Assembly: GCA_023426125.1 (NCBI GenBank)
Contig: JAFABI010000087.1
Span: 168,047 to 232,046, forward strand
Reading direction: 5' to 3'
Source: Bacillota bacterium
GTDB lineage: Bacteria > Bacillota > Clostridia > Acetivibrionales > DTU013
DNA: 64,000 nt
Shown here: positions 1 to 7,803 of the stretch, piece after piece
Layout: every line of letters begins with the position of its first letter
How positions within the stretch are numbered: position 1 is the first letter of the stretch
Translations under genes and position numbers: made by a program
The notes under the pieces: generated by a model
Told to the model about the DNA's origin: nothing
What the model saw: only the letters and a program-made list of their open reading frames with translations
Database searches by the model: none

Positions 1-653
1 ATTCCCAGGACCGAATCGGCGGACGCGGCAAATTCCCAGAAGGAAATTTCGGGGAACTGCCGGATATAATAATCTGACCACATTTGCAGATGCTTGCTCC
101 TTATTTTCAGAGGCTGATACTTGCAGGACTGCAGCTCAACATAGAGCCTGGCATACTTTTTCATTTTGCCTGTAACCATTCTGTAGTTGGGGAGTACGGA
201 GATTTTATTCCTGCAGGTATCCCTCAGCCGTTGGAAGCAGGCGGTTACTTCCCTGCTTCTGCAGTATTCGTCCCTGACAGCCGCCGGACTGTCAGGATCA
301 AAGCAGTCGGAGAACGGCCGGTATAGCTGTTGGATCTCGCCGATATCTGTCATTTCCCTTGCTTCCAGAATACCGTCGAGAGCATGGCACAATGTATGGA
401 TGGACACGATGAATTCCACATAATCCTCAACCGCCTTATCACCTTTGGAAACCAATATAGAGGAACATCGCAGGCTATCCATACTGCAAATCGCTTCCCG
501 CTTTTCTTTTTTAGCCCTGGGATCTTTCAAGGCTGAAGGCATGCTGGCGGCAGCACTATTCACATATTTCTTGATAACCGGCAGTACCTTTACAAAGTAC
601 CCGTTGACGGATTTCAATCGATCTGTCCCAATCAGCTGATTGATAGCTGCCAC
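1..653 (-). CDS. ytpB: YtpB-like tetraprenyl-beta-curcumene synthase (DUF2600), 3' part cut by window edge
   Basis: An uninterrupted reading frame runs leftward from a GTG at 653 through base 1 without a stop, about 217 codons. An in-frame TGA lies three codons upstream of the GTG. The translation carries DUF2600 hallmarks: a Cys-rich segment (SLRCSSILVS), a HALDGILEAR stretch, LPNYRMV near residue 155 and a C-terminal FWEFAASADSVLG block. In Bacillus this family makes sesquarterpenes from tetraprenyl diphosphate. The GTG touches the G-rich ribosome site, so the start is uncertain. The family call is from remembered motifs; the 3' end lies outside the window. Confidence 0.7.
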   Translation of the reverse strand, partial: MAAINQLIGTDRLKSVNGYFVKVLPVIKKYVNSAAASMPSALKDPRAKKEKREAICSMDSLRCSSILVSKGDKAVEDYVEFIVSIHTLCHALDGILEAREMTDIGEIQQLYRPFSDCFDPDSPAAVRDEYCRSREVTACFQRLRDTCRNKISVLPNYRMVTGKMKKYARLYVELQSCKYQPLKIRSKHLQMWSDYYIRQFPEISFWEFAASADSVLG

Positions 654-733
654 CCCCTCTCATCTTTTGAATCAATTAATAAAATTTATATGTATATATG
701 CCTGTACATTTGAATTTATGTGCGAAAATTTCC

Positions 734-762
734 TTGAAAAAATCAATATCAAATTGTATAGT
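734..762 (+). promoter_or_regulatory. Sigma-A-type promoter for metS
   Basis: TTGAAA (734-739) and TATAGT (757-762) are separated by 17 bp, about 105 bp before metS. A small hairpin (ACCCGCA...TGCGGGT) follows in the leader. No T-box or SAM riboswitch motif is visible in the leader. Confidence 0.5.
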
Positions 763-867
763 AGTATTTAAGACATTCCGTCAGGGCAGAATAGGGTTAA
801 AACCCGTAAGGACACCCGCACCTGTATCTGCGGGTTAAAAGCGCAACAGCGCAGAGGAGGCAATCAA

Positions 868-2958
868 ATGGAAAGCAAGACTTTTTACATAACAACGCCA
901 ATTTATTATCCCAGCGACAGGCTGCATATCGGCCATTCCTACACCACCGTAGCCGCCGATGCCATTTCCAGGTACAAAAGGCTCAGGGGCTATGACGTCA
1001 TGTTTCTGACCGGTACAGACGAGCATGGGCAGAAGATACAGAGAAAAGCGGAAGCAAAGGGGATTACGCCAAAACAATATGTCGATGAAATTGTCTCGGG
1101 AATAAAAGATCTGTGGAAGCTGATGAACATAAGCAACGACAGGTTCATCCGGACCACCGACAGCCATCATGAAAGCGGAGTTCAGAAAATATTTAAAAAG
1201 CTGTATGAGCAAGGCGACATATATAAAAGCGAATATGAGGGCTGGTATTGCACTCCATGTGAATCCTTCTGGACCAAGACCCAGCTGGTGGAGGGGAAAT
1301 GCCCCGACTGCGGAAGAGAAGTGGAACTGACCAAGGAAGAGAGTTATTTTTTCAAGCTTTCAAAATACCAGGACCGCCTGATCCGTCATATCGAAGAGAA
1401 TCCTGATTTCATCCAGCCGGTGTCAAGGCAGAATGAAATGCTGAACAACTTCCTGAGGCCCGGGTTGGAGGACCTGTGCGTATCAAGAACCACCTTCAAC
1501 TGGGGGATCCCCGTATCCTTTGATGACAAGCACGTTGTCTACGTATGGATCGACGCCCTTTCCAATTATATTACGGCGCTGGGCTATGGTTCGGAGGACG
1601 ATAACGCATACAAAAAGTACTGGCCTGCAGATGTCCACCTTGTGGGCAAGGAAATCGTCAGGTTCCATACCATCATCTGGCCTGCCATGCTGATGGCTCT
1701 GGGAGAACCTTTACCCAGACAGGTATTCGGGCACGGGTGGCTCCTCCTGGAAGGCGGAAAAATGTCCAAATCCAAAGGCAACGTTGTGGATCCGGTGATC
1801 CTGATTCAAAAATACGGCCTGGACGCCGTCCGGTATTTTTTGCTGAGGGAGGTCCCCTTCGGGTCGGACGGGGTATTTTCCAATGAGGCCCTGATCAACA
1901 GGATTAATTCGGATCTGGCCAACGACCTTGGAAATCTTGTGAGCAGGACCGTAGCAATGATCGACAAATACTTCGGCGGGGTTATACCGGAAAACCGCAG
2001 GGAGGGAGATTTTGACGGCGAACTGAAAGGTCTGGTCATGGAAACGCCTGCAAAGGTGGAAGGACTGATGGACCAGCTTCAGTTCAGCACAGCCCTGACG
2101 GAAATATGGAAAGCAATTTCCAGGACCAACAAATATATTGATGAAACCATGCCCTGGGTGCTGGCCAGGAATGACGAAGACAGGCCGAGACTGGCTGCCG
2201 TCATGTATAATCTCGCCGAGAGCCTGAGGATCGTTTCCATCCTGCTTCAGCCTTTTATGCCGGAAACTCCGTTGAAAATATGGAGCCAGCTGGGTATAGG
2301 CGGGTGTGCCGGGGCGTTGCAGTGGGAAAGCGCAAAGAACTGGGGCAGCTACCCTGAAGGGATTGCTGTCCGCAAGGGTGATGTTATTTTCCCCAGAATA
2401 GACATTAAAAAGGAGCTGGAGGAAATTGAAATGCTCACGGCCAGGATGCATGGACGAGCGGCAGGCAATGACAACGACCAGCCCAAAACGGCGGAGGCAG
2501 CGGACCAGCCTCAGAACCATGGAGCGGACGGTAAAGGCAAGGCTCCGGCTCCAAAGGTTGAAAATGCGGTTAAAGCTGCAGAGCCGGCAAAGCAGGAAAA
2601 ACAGGAGAAGACGGTTAACCAGGAAGCAGCTCCGGAACTGATTTCCATTGACGATTTTGCAAAAATCGACCTTCGGGTGGCAAAGGTGCTGGAGGCGGAA
2701 AAGGTGGAAGGCGCCGACAAGCTTCTGAAGCTGAAGCTTTCCATGGGAAGCGAGATAAGGCAGGTGGTTTCCGGTATAGCAAAGCATTATACCCCGGAAG
2801 CGCTGACGGGAAAATATGTATTGCTGGTTGCCAATCTGAAGCCTGTAAAGCTGAGAGGAATAGAATCACAGGGAATGATACTTGCCGCATCGGACGACAG
2901 CCGCCTTGCGCTGGCAACACTGGACGGTTTTATGGAAAGCGGCGCCAAAGTTCGATAA
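868..2958 (+). CDS. metG: Methionyl-tRNA synthetase with C-terminal tRNA-binding domain
   Basis: Charges tRNA-Met with methionine in the cytoplasm. The class I signatures are intact: HIGH at residues 20-23 and KMSKS near 298-302. Cysteine pairs CTPC and CPDC near residues 127-146 form the zinc knuckle. A low-complexity Ala/Lys/Glu/Gln linker (about 530-588) leads into a C-terminal Trbp111-like OB-fold domain, the dimerising form seen in Bacillus MetS. At 696 aa it is slightly longer than the usual 650-670, mainly because of the linker. GAGGAGG lies seven bases before the ATG. It is followed by tatD, as in Bacillus. Confidence 0.96.
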   Translation: MESKTFYITTPIYYPSDRLHIGHSYTTVAADAISRYKRLRGYDVMFLTGTDEHGQKIQRKAEAKGITPKQYVDEIVSGIKDLWKLMNISNDRFIRTTDSHHESGVQKIFKKLYEQGDIYKSEYEGWYCTPCESFWTKTQLVEGKCPDCGREVELTKEESYFFKLSKYQDRLIRHIEENPDFIQPVSRQNEMLNNFLRPGLEDLCVSRTTFNWGIPVSFDDKHVVYVWIDALSNYITALGYGSEDDNAYKKYWPADVHLVGKEIVRFHTIIWPAMLMALGEPLPRQVFGHGWLLLEGGKMSKSKGNVVDPVILIQKYGLDAVRYFLLREVPFGSDGVFSNEALINRINSDLANDLGNLVSRTVAMIDKYFGGVIPENRREGDFDGELKGLVMETPAKVEGLMDQLQFSTALTEIWKAISRTNKYIDETMPWVLARNDEDRPRLAAVMYNLAESLRIVSILLQPFMPETPLKIWSQLGIGGCAGALQWESAKNWGSYPEGIAVRKGDVIFPRIDIKKELEEIEMLTARMHGRAAGNDNDQPKTAEAADQPQNHGADGKGKAPAPKVENAVKAAEPAKQEKQEKTVNQEAAPELISIDDFAKIDLRVAKVLEAEKVEGADKLLKLKLSMGSEIRQVVSGIAKHYTPEALTGKYVLLVANLKPVKLRGIESQGMILAASDDSRLALATLDGFMESGAKVR

Positions 2959-2988
2959 TGGGAGATAATGGGAGCCCATGGATACCCC

Positions 2989-3017
2989 TTGTTGATTATT
3001 GGTTTCTATTATATAAT
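2989..3017 (+). promoter_or_regulatory. Possible promoter for tatD
   Basis: TTGTTG (2989-2994), 17-bp spacer, TATAAT (3012-3017), followed by a 46-bp leader to tatD. The -10 is perfect and the -35 weak. Confidence 0.4.
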
Positions 3018-3063
3018 TAAATTAATTGTAGAATTTTCGTAAGGACATTTAAAGGGGTGAAGG

Positions 3064-3831
3064 ATGTTTTTCGATTCCCACGCACATTATTATGACGAGC
3101 AGTATAATCCGGACAGGGAAGAAGTGCTGAAAAAAGCCTATGACAGCGGGGTGAAGCATATTTTGTCCGCTTCCTCCGATGTGCCTTCGGCAATTGAGAA
3201 TATCTCCCTTGCGCGTCAATTTGACTTTGTCTATGCGGCAGTGGGCGTACATCCTCATGATGCTGGCGATTTTAATGAGAATATCCTGTCCGCCATCGCT
3301 GATTTTGCATCCCAGCCCAAGGTAGTGGCAATCGGCGAGATCGGTCTGGATTATTTTTACGACAATGCTCCCCGTGAAGCTCAAAAGATTGCATTCGCCA
3401 GGCAGATATCCCTGGCGTTGGACCTTAAGCTTCCTATTATTGTTCACGACAGGGATGCCCACGAAGACACCCTTGCCATCCTGAAAAACGAAAATGCAAA
3501 AACAACCGGCGGCGTCCTCCACTGTTTTACCGGCAGTGTAGAAATGGCCAGGGAAGTGCTGAAAAATAATTTTTACATCTCCATTGCCGGTCCGGTTACG
3601 TTCAAAAATGCACGAAAGCTCATTGATGTAGTGAAATATATACCCGACGACAGGCTTATGATCGAGACCGATTGCCCCTATCTCACACCGGAGCCCTTCA
3701 GGGGTAAAAGGAACGATTCCAGCTACATACGTTATACTGCAGATAAAATTGCAGAGATAAAAGGCAGGTCAGTGGAGGAAATTGCCCGGATCACCACTGA
3801 AAATGCCAGGAGGCTCTTTAACATCGATTGA
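3064..3831 (+). CDS. tatD: TatD family metal-dependent hydrolase
   Basis: TIM-barrel metal-dependent hydrolase related to Escherichia coli TatD/YcfH and Bacillus YabD; family members are DNases or deacylases, and the cellular substrate is unsettled. Metal-ligand motifs are visible: SHAH near residues 5-8, GEIGLDY near 93-99, VHDRDAH, LHCFTG and the terminal ETDCPYL. At 255 aa it has the normal length. AGGGGTGAAGG precedes the ATG. It lies between metS and a membrane protein 17 bp downstream. Confidence 0.93.
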   Translation: MFFDSHAHYYDEQYNPDREEVLKKAYDSGVKHILSASSDVPSAIENISLARQFDFVYAAVGVHPHDAGDFNENILSAIADFASQPKVVAIGEIGLDYFYDNAPREAQKIAFARQISLALDLKLPIIVHDRDAHEDTLAILKNENAKTTGGVLHCFTGSVEMAREVLKNNFYISIAGPVTFKNARKLIDVVKYIPDDRLMIETDCPYLTPEPFRGKRNDSSYIRYTADKIAEIKGRSVEEIARITTENARRLFNID

Positions 3832-3848
3832 GTTAAGGAGGGTCGAAG

Positions 3849-4547
3849 ATGAAAAAGCTAGTGTTGATAATGGTGTTCGTATTGCTGATGGCAGTATTTA
3901 TTGCGTTCAATTATTTGCTCGTGGACAGGGAGAGCAAAATAAATGATCTTGAAAGCCTTAAATACGCCAATGCCAGCAGTACTGACGAAATCAATGCAAA
4001 AAACAGGGAGATCAAGCGTCTTGAAACTGAAATAAACCAGTATGAGACAGACAGCTTAAACCTGGAAAGAGAAAAGGAACAGCTTTCCCAGAAAAATCTC
4101 CAGATGGAAAACGATAAGGCTGCGGAGGCTCAAAAAGCCAGCCATAGGATCGATATTCTGAACTTTCTGATACAAAATGCGGATATCGGATTATTTGCAG
4201 CTCCCGTTAAAAAATGGGTAGAAGCAATGGATACCGGAGATTATGCCGAGGCTTACCGGCTTCAATACGAAAAGGCTTCCCTGCAAAGCAGGCAGGAAAG
4301 CCTTGAAGATTATACGGAGACTTTAAAAGACAATATAAAAAGTATAAAAATCAAAGAGGTTCTTCTGGATAAGGAAGCAGGGAAAACAGAGGGGGAAATT
4401 GTACTGACAGTTTCTCTCGATGTAAAATTAACGGAAAATGCAAAGCCGGAGGTGCCGCGTTTTACCGAAGGACTTAATGAAATGAAGGTCAAGCTGGACT
4501 ATGACGCCGTCTTGAATGAATTTGTCATCATTGAAATCACAGAATAA
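3849..4547 (+). CDS. Membrane-anchored coiled-coil protein of unknown function
   Basis: No family recognised. Residues 4-25 form one hydrophobic segment (uncleaved anchor or signal peptide), residues about 30-100 are Glu/Lys/Gln-rich with heptad character (coiled coil), and the C-terminal 110 residues look like a small alpha/beta domain that could sit outside the membrane. It starts 17 bp after tatD with an AAGGAGG site, so it is probably cotranscribed. A structural or envelope role is an inference from architecture only. Confidence 0.75.
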   Translation: MKKLVLIMVFVLLMAVFIAFNYLLVDRESKINDLESLKYANASSTDEINAKNREIKRLETEINQYETDSLNLEREKEQLSQKNLQMENDKAAEAQKASHRIDILNFLIQNADIGLFAAPVKKWVEAMDTGDYAEAYRLQYEKASLQSRQESLEDYTETLKDNIKSIKIKEVLLDKEAGKTEGEIVLTVSLDVKLTENAKPEVPRFTEGLNEMKVKLDYDAVLNEFVIIEITE

Positions 4548-4648
4548 GTTCTGCAGGCATGCTTCACATAAAAACTTATCACATAATAGGTATGTAACCA
4601 TATACTGATACTATAGATCAGGTTAACATAGTACGGAGGAGTTTTTTT

Positions 4649-5119
4649 ATGAAAGAAGAAGCCAAAATGAAAGAAAATAGCCATATGGAACATATGGGGA
4701 CAATGCCTGCAGCTCATAATATGCCGATGACATTGCCGGCGACTATACCGGAGACGCTTCCGGCGCAAACCACCATGCCTTACATGATGCAGATGCCGAT
4801 GATGTGCTGTCCGGTTCTCATGAACATGCAGTGTCCCATGCTTTATGGCCCTGCAACATTCAGCCCGAATATGGGTGTGAGTCCCGCAGCATTCAACCCG
4901 AATATGGGTGTAAGCCCTGCAATGTTCAACCCGAATATGGGTGTAAGTCCTGAGATGTTCAACCCGAATATGGGTGTGAGTCCTGAGATGTTCAACCCGA
5001 ATATGGGTGTGAGTCCCGAGATGTTCAACCCGAATATGGGTGTGAGTCCCGCAACATTCGGCCCGAACAAGAGTAATGTAAGCCCGGCGAAAGGTAAGGA
5101 TGCGCCGTATTCATATTGA
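4649..5119 (+). CDS. Met/Pro-rich protein with 11-residue tandem repeats
   Basis: 156 aa, unknown family. The N-terminal 70 residues are very rich in Met, Pro, Thr and His and include an MCCP motif. Residues 71-137 consist of six 11-residue repeats of the pattern FNPNMGVSPxx plus a degenerate seventh. There is no signal peptide or membrane segment. The repeats are nearly identical at DNA level, so recent expansion is likely. CGGAGGAG stands before the ATG. Low-complexity repeat proteins like this are often spore-coat or surface components, but nothing here proves that. A CATATACT box at 4598 resembles a sporulation -10 and is only suggestive. Confidence 0.75.
   Translation: MKEEAKMKENSHMEHMGTMPAAHNMPMTLPATIPETLPAQTTMPYMMQMPMMCCPVLMNMQCPMLYGPATFSPNMGVSPAAFNPNMGVSPAMFNPNMGVSPEMFNPNMGVSPEMFNPNMGVSPEMFNPNMGVSPATFGPNKSNVSPAKGKDAPYSY
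4859..5089 (+). repeat. Seven 33-bp in-frame tandem repeats
   Basis: Units begin at 4859, 4892, 4925, 4958, 4991, 5024 and a diverged one at 5057. Each encodes 11 residues around PNMGVSP. They lie wholly inside the Met/Pro-rich gene. Confidence 0.95.
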
Positions 5120-5146
5120 TGGGCAAACAGAAGCTCAAGCGCAGGT

Positions 5147-5186
5147 GGGACAATGGAAAGGATTCATTGTCCCTTTTGTTTTTTTT
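5147..5186 (+). terminator. Rho-independent terminator of the Met/Pro-rich gene
   Basis: Stem GGGACAATG/CATTGTCCC (9 bp, 9-nt loop), followed by TTTTGTTTTTTTT. Confidence 0.9.
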
Positions 5187-5240
5187 GAGGCAGTTTCTCA
5201 AAAAAGCGGGAAATAGTATTTTCGAGCTACTCTTAACGCC
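5187..5240 (+). repeat. Degenerate half copy of repeat family B
   Basis: Resembles the right half of the 98-bp B palindrome (5' part lost): a CGGGAAATAGTATTTT core and CTACTCTTAA matching CGGGAAGTAATATTTT and GTACTCCTAA in the intact copies. It directly abuts the terminator T-run. The rest of the 5119-5496 gap holds only the yabE promoter. Confidence 0.55.
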
Positions 5241-5424
5241 GTAATAAGATCTCATCTTTAAGAGGCATTTCCATACCTAGCAAAAACAACCACGGCCGCC
5301 GCTTTAATGCGCTATTCCTGCAAGAATAATCCGGTGGTCTTAGCTATGACGCCAAAGAAGGCAGGTATAATGTTTCCATATTATGTGCATAATTACCGTA
5401 TAAGGGAATATTATGGTAATAGAT

Positions 5425-5453
5425 TTGACAAAAATATCATAATCACATAAAAT
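5425..5453 (+). promoter_or_regulatory. Sigma-A promoter of the yabE-like gene
   Basis: TTGACA (5425-5430), 17-bp spacer, TAAAAT (5448-5453). Confidence 0.75.
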
Positions 5454-5495
5454 ATCTACCAGTCCCTTATTAATATTTTAACAGGAGGTTTTGGT

Positions 5496-6557
5496 TTGAT
5501 ACCACTTGCGAAAAATATTAAAAGGTTTTTATCCCTGAGAGAAGTTGCAATTTTATTCATTGCCGTGGTTGTTTCTGTCTCTGCAGGGCTTGGGGTTTTC
5601 GTATTCCTGAAAAAGGACGTTGTTATTGATGACAATGGAAGCCGGCTGGTGTTCAAAACAATGAAAAACACCGTGGCGGAAGCCCTGGAACAGAACAATA
5701 TCAGTGTTTCTCCGGATGATTATATCAATATGGCGCCGGACACTGAGCTACAAAGGATGAGAGTTAATGAAATAACAATAAAAAGAGCTGTGCCGGTTAA
5801 TATTCTGGCAGACGGAACCGAATTCAGGCTGATGACTTACAGGGATACCGTAGGCGAGGCGCTTGAAACAAGTTCCGTAAAGCCGCAAGGCCTTGACAGG
5901 CTGGAGGGTGTAGGCCCCGGTGACAGCATAAAAGAGGAAATGTACATAAGGATCATAAGGGTGGAGGAAAGTATCGTCGCCGAGCAGGAAGCAATTCCTT
6001 ATCAAACCCTTAAGAGAGAAAACGCCCGGCTTGACAAAGGTACGGAAAAGGTTGTCAAGAAAGGCGAGGAAGGGATACGCGAGAAGCAATACAAAGTCAT
6101 TGCCGAAGATGGAAAAGAGATTTTGCGGGAACTGGCAAAGGATTCCGTTATTCTTGAACCCATAACCATGATCATGGAATTCGGCAGTGTTTTGAACCAC
6201 AAGACAGCCAGAGGAGACACCATAAGATACAAGAAAGTGCTGGATATGAAGGCAACTGCCTATACAGCTTCCTTCAAGGATACCGGCAAGCACCCCGGTG
6301 ATCCCGGCTTCGGAATTACAAGAACCGGGATAAAGGCTAAAAAAGGCGTCATTGCCGTTGACCCGAAAGTAATACCTCTGGGAACCAGAGTATACGTTGA
6401 AGTAGCCGGGAACACACCGGACTACGGATACGCGGTAGCGGCCGATACTGGTGGCGCAATCAAAAACAACAAGATTGACCTGTATTTTGACGATCAGGAT
6501 TATGTCAACAGCTGGGGTATAAAGAAAGTAAAGGTTTATATTTTACTGAATGAATAG
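5496..6557 (+). CDS. yabE: YabE-like cell wall protein: DUF348, G5 and 3D domains
   Basis: Predicted cell-surface peptidoglycan-active protein related to YabE and the resuscitation-promoting factors. One transmembrane segment (about 17-39) is followed by two DUF348 repeats (about 50-150), a G5-like segment (about 155-235) and a C-terminal 3D domain (about 250-353) with conserved Asp motifs (VAADTGGAI, KIDLYFDD). 3D domains resemble lytic transglycosylase MltA. The start is a TTG seven bases after AGGAGG; no ATG fits. Its place between tatD and rsmA matches Bacillus, where rnmV lies between yabE and rsmA; rnmV is absent here and a repeat occupies that gap. Confidence 0.9.
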   Translation: MIPLAKNIKRFLSLREVAILFIAVVVSVSAGLGVFVFLKKDVVIDDNGSRLVFKTMKNTVAEALEQNNISVSPDDYINMAPDTELQRMRVNEITIKRAVPVNILADGTEFRLMTYRDTVGEALETSSVKPQGLDRLEGVGPGDSIKEEMYIRIIRVEESIVAEQEAIPYQTLKRENARLDKGTEKVVKKGEEGIREKQYKVIAEDGKEILRELAKDSVILEPITMIMEFGSVLNHKTARGDTIRYKKVLDMKATAYTASFKDTGKHPGDPGFGITRTGIKAKKGVIAVDPKVIPLGTRVYVEVAGNTPDYGYAVAADTGGAIKNNKIDLYFDDQDYVNSWGIKKVKVYILLNE

Positions 6558-6600
6558 AATATAAGCTGGAACAAAACAATATGATAGGGGACTAAATTGT

Positions 6601-6622
6601 GCCGGAGTTGTAATGCTCCGGC
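6601..6622 (+). terminator. Weak terminator hairpin after yabE
   Basis: GCCGGAG/CTCCGGC stem with an 8-nt loop; the following AGCTTTATTA has only a poor T-run. Confidence 0.4.
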
Positions 6623-6630
6623 AGCTTTAT

Positions 6631-6834
6631 TACTAGCATTAATTATTGAATTAACCTTGCGGAAGTAACGCGTTAAGTACTGGTACAAATATAACTTCCC
6701 GTATAAGTTTCGGAAAACGCAGTCCATTACGGCCGTCATTTTCCGAAAAACGGGAAGTAATATTTGCAGTACTCCTAAGGCGTTCGCGATTATTTCCGCA
6801 AGGCCTATAGAAAAATGAGATTAACGCTGTAGTA
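6631..6834. repeat. Palindromic repeat A, interrupted by a B element
   Basis: Outer parts match other A copies: TACTAG... at the left, GCTGTAGTA at the right, with a paired inner arm (CCTTGCGGAAGTAACGCG against CGCGATTATTTCCGCAAGG). The B palindrome sits between the inner arms. This fills the gap between yabE and rsmA. Confidence 0.75.
6676..6773. repeat. 98-bp palindromic repeat B, copy 1
   Basis: AGTACT at both ends; long inverted arms (AACTTCCCGT against ACGGGAAGT, and CGGAAAA against TTTTCCG) around a central TCCATTACGG. It matches 28707-28804 almost base for base and has exactly the same length. Confidence 0.9.
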
Positions 6835-6850
6835 TTATTTGAGGGTGTGA

Positions 6851-7735
6851 ATGGATACAAGAGACATAATGAAAAAATTCAATATCCGGCCGGCCAAATC
6901 GCTGGGACAGAATTTTTTGAAGGATGAAGGCATCATAAAAGAAATTGTTGATGCGGCAGGGATCGGAAACGGCGACCTTGTGATAGAAATCGGGCCGGGG
7001 CTGGGAAGCATGACAGCCCATCTGGCAGGAAAAGCGGGAAAGGTGGTTGCCGTTGAGATCGACCGGCGCCTCATGCCCGTTTTGCGGGAAAATCTTAAAG
7101 CATTTCCCAATGTGGCAATACTCAACAAGGATATCCTGAAGGTGGACATCGAAAAAGAAATATTGGCAATGAAAGAGTTGACGGATTCAGGCTTCAGGCC
7201 TGAAAAGATCAGAATTGTAGCAAATCTGCCATACTATATTACCACGCCTGTGATTATGAAATTGCTGGAGCAGGGGCTTTCGGCGGAATGCATGGTGTTC
7301 ATGGTTCAGGCGGAGGTCGCGGACAGAATGGCGGCAGAGCCCGGAGGGAAGGAATATGGCGCGCTTTCTGTTGCAGTTCAGTTTTATTCAAGGCCGCATA
7401 GGCTGTTTAACGTTTCCCCCCACAGCTTTATTCCCCAACCGGGGGTGGAATCCACGGTAATCAGGCTGGATATTTATAAAACGCCGCCGGTGCAGATTCT
7501 TGACAAAAAGATGTTTTTTAAAACGGTAAAAGCGGCTTTCGGCCAAAGAAGGAAGACCCTGCTGAATGCGCTATGCAATGCGGGCTATTTTAACAAAAGC
7601 AAGGAGGAAATAAGGGAAATAGTAAAAAGCATGGGCATCGGTGAAAATCAAAGAGGCGAGACCTTATCCCTGGCACAGTTTGCCCGGTTGTCAAATTCCT
7701 TTGTCAATAACGAAAATATTTTCACCGGTGCTTAA
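6851..7735 (+). CDS. rsmA: 16S rRNA dimethyladenosine transferase KsgA
   Basis: Dimethylates two adjacent adenines near the 3' end of 16S rRNA during small-subunit assembly, using SAM. The Rossmann SAM site is visible (SLGQNFL near 17-23, EIGPGLG near 46-52), as is the catalytic NLPYYI motif near residue 125. At 294 aa it has the usual Firmicutes length. GAGGGTG precedes the ATG. A direct run from yabE to rsmA without rnmV is the only oddity. Confidence 0.96.
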   Translation: MDTRDIMKKFNIRPAKSLGQNFLKDEGIIKEIVDAAGIGNGDLVIEIGPGLGSMTAHLAGKAGKVVAVEIDRRLMPVLRENLKAFPNVAILNKDILKVDIEKEILAMKELTDSGFRPEKIRIVANLPYYITTPVIMKLLEQGLSAECMVFMVQAEVADRMAAEPGGKEYGALSVAVQFYSRPHRLFNVSPHSFIPQPGVESTVIRLDIYKTPPVQILDKKMFFKTVKAAFGQRRKTLLNALCNAGYFNKSKEEIREIVKSMGIGENQRGETLSLAQFARLSNSFVNNENIFTGA

Positions 7736-7803
7736 GGAAGCATTTCTTTCACGTCTGCATATACATATAGTATGCATGTGCGGGGTTTAAGAGGGGGATG
7801 TAT

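Noticed and set aside
780..867. T-box or SAM riboswitch upstream of metS
   Set aside because: No TGGAACC-type T-box motif or SAM aptamer core is visible; only a small hairpin.
1711..2787. 358-aa minus-strand ORF
   Set aside because: Antisense to metS, which has all its motifs in the plus frame.
4843..5070. Regular 33-bp repeats resembling a CRISPR array
   Set aside because: The units are directly adjacent, have no spacers, and keep an open coding frame with 11-residue periodicity.
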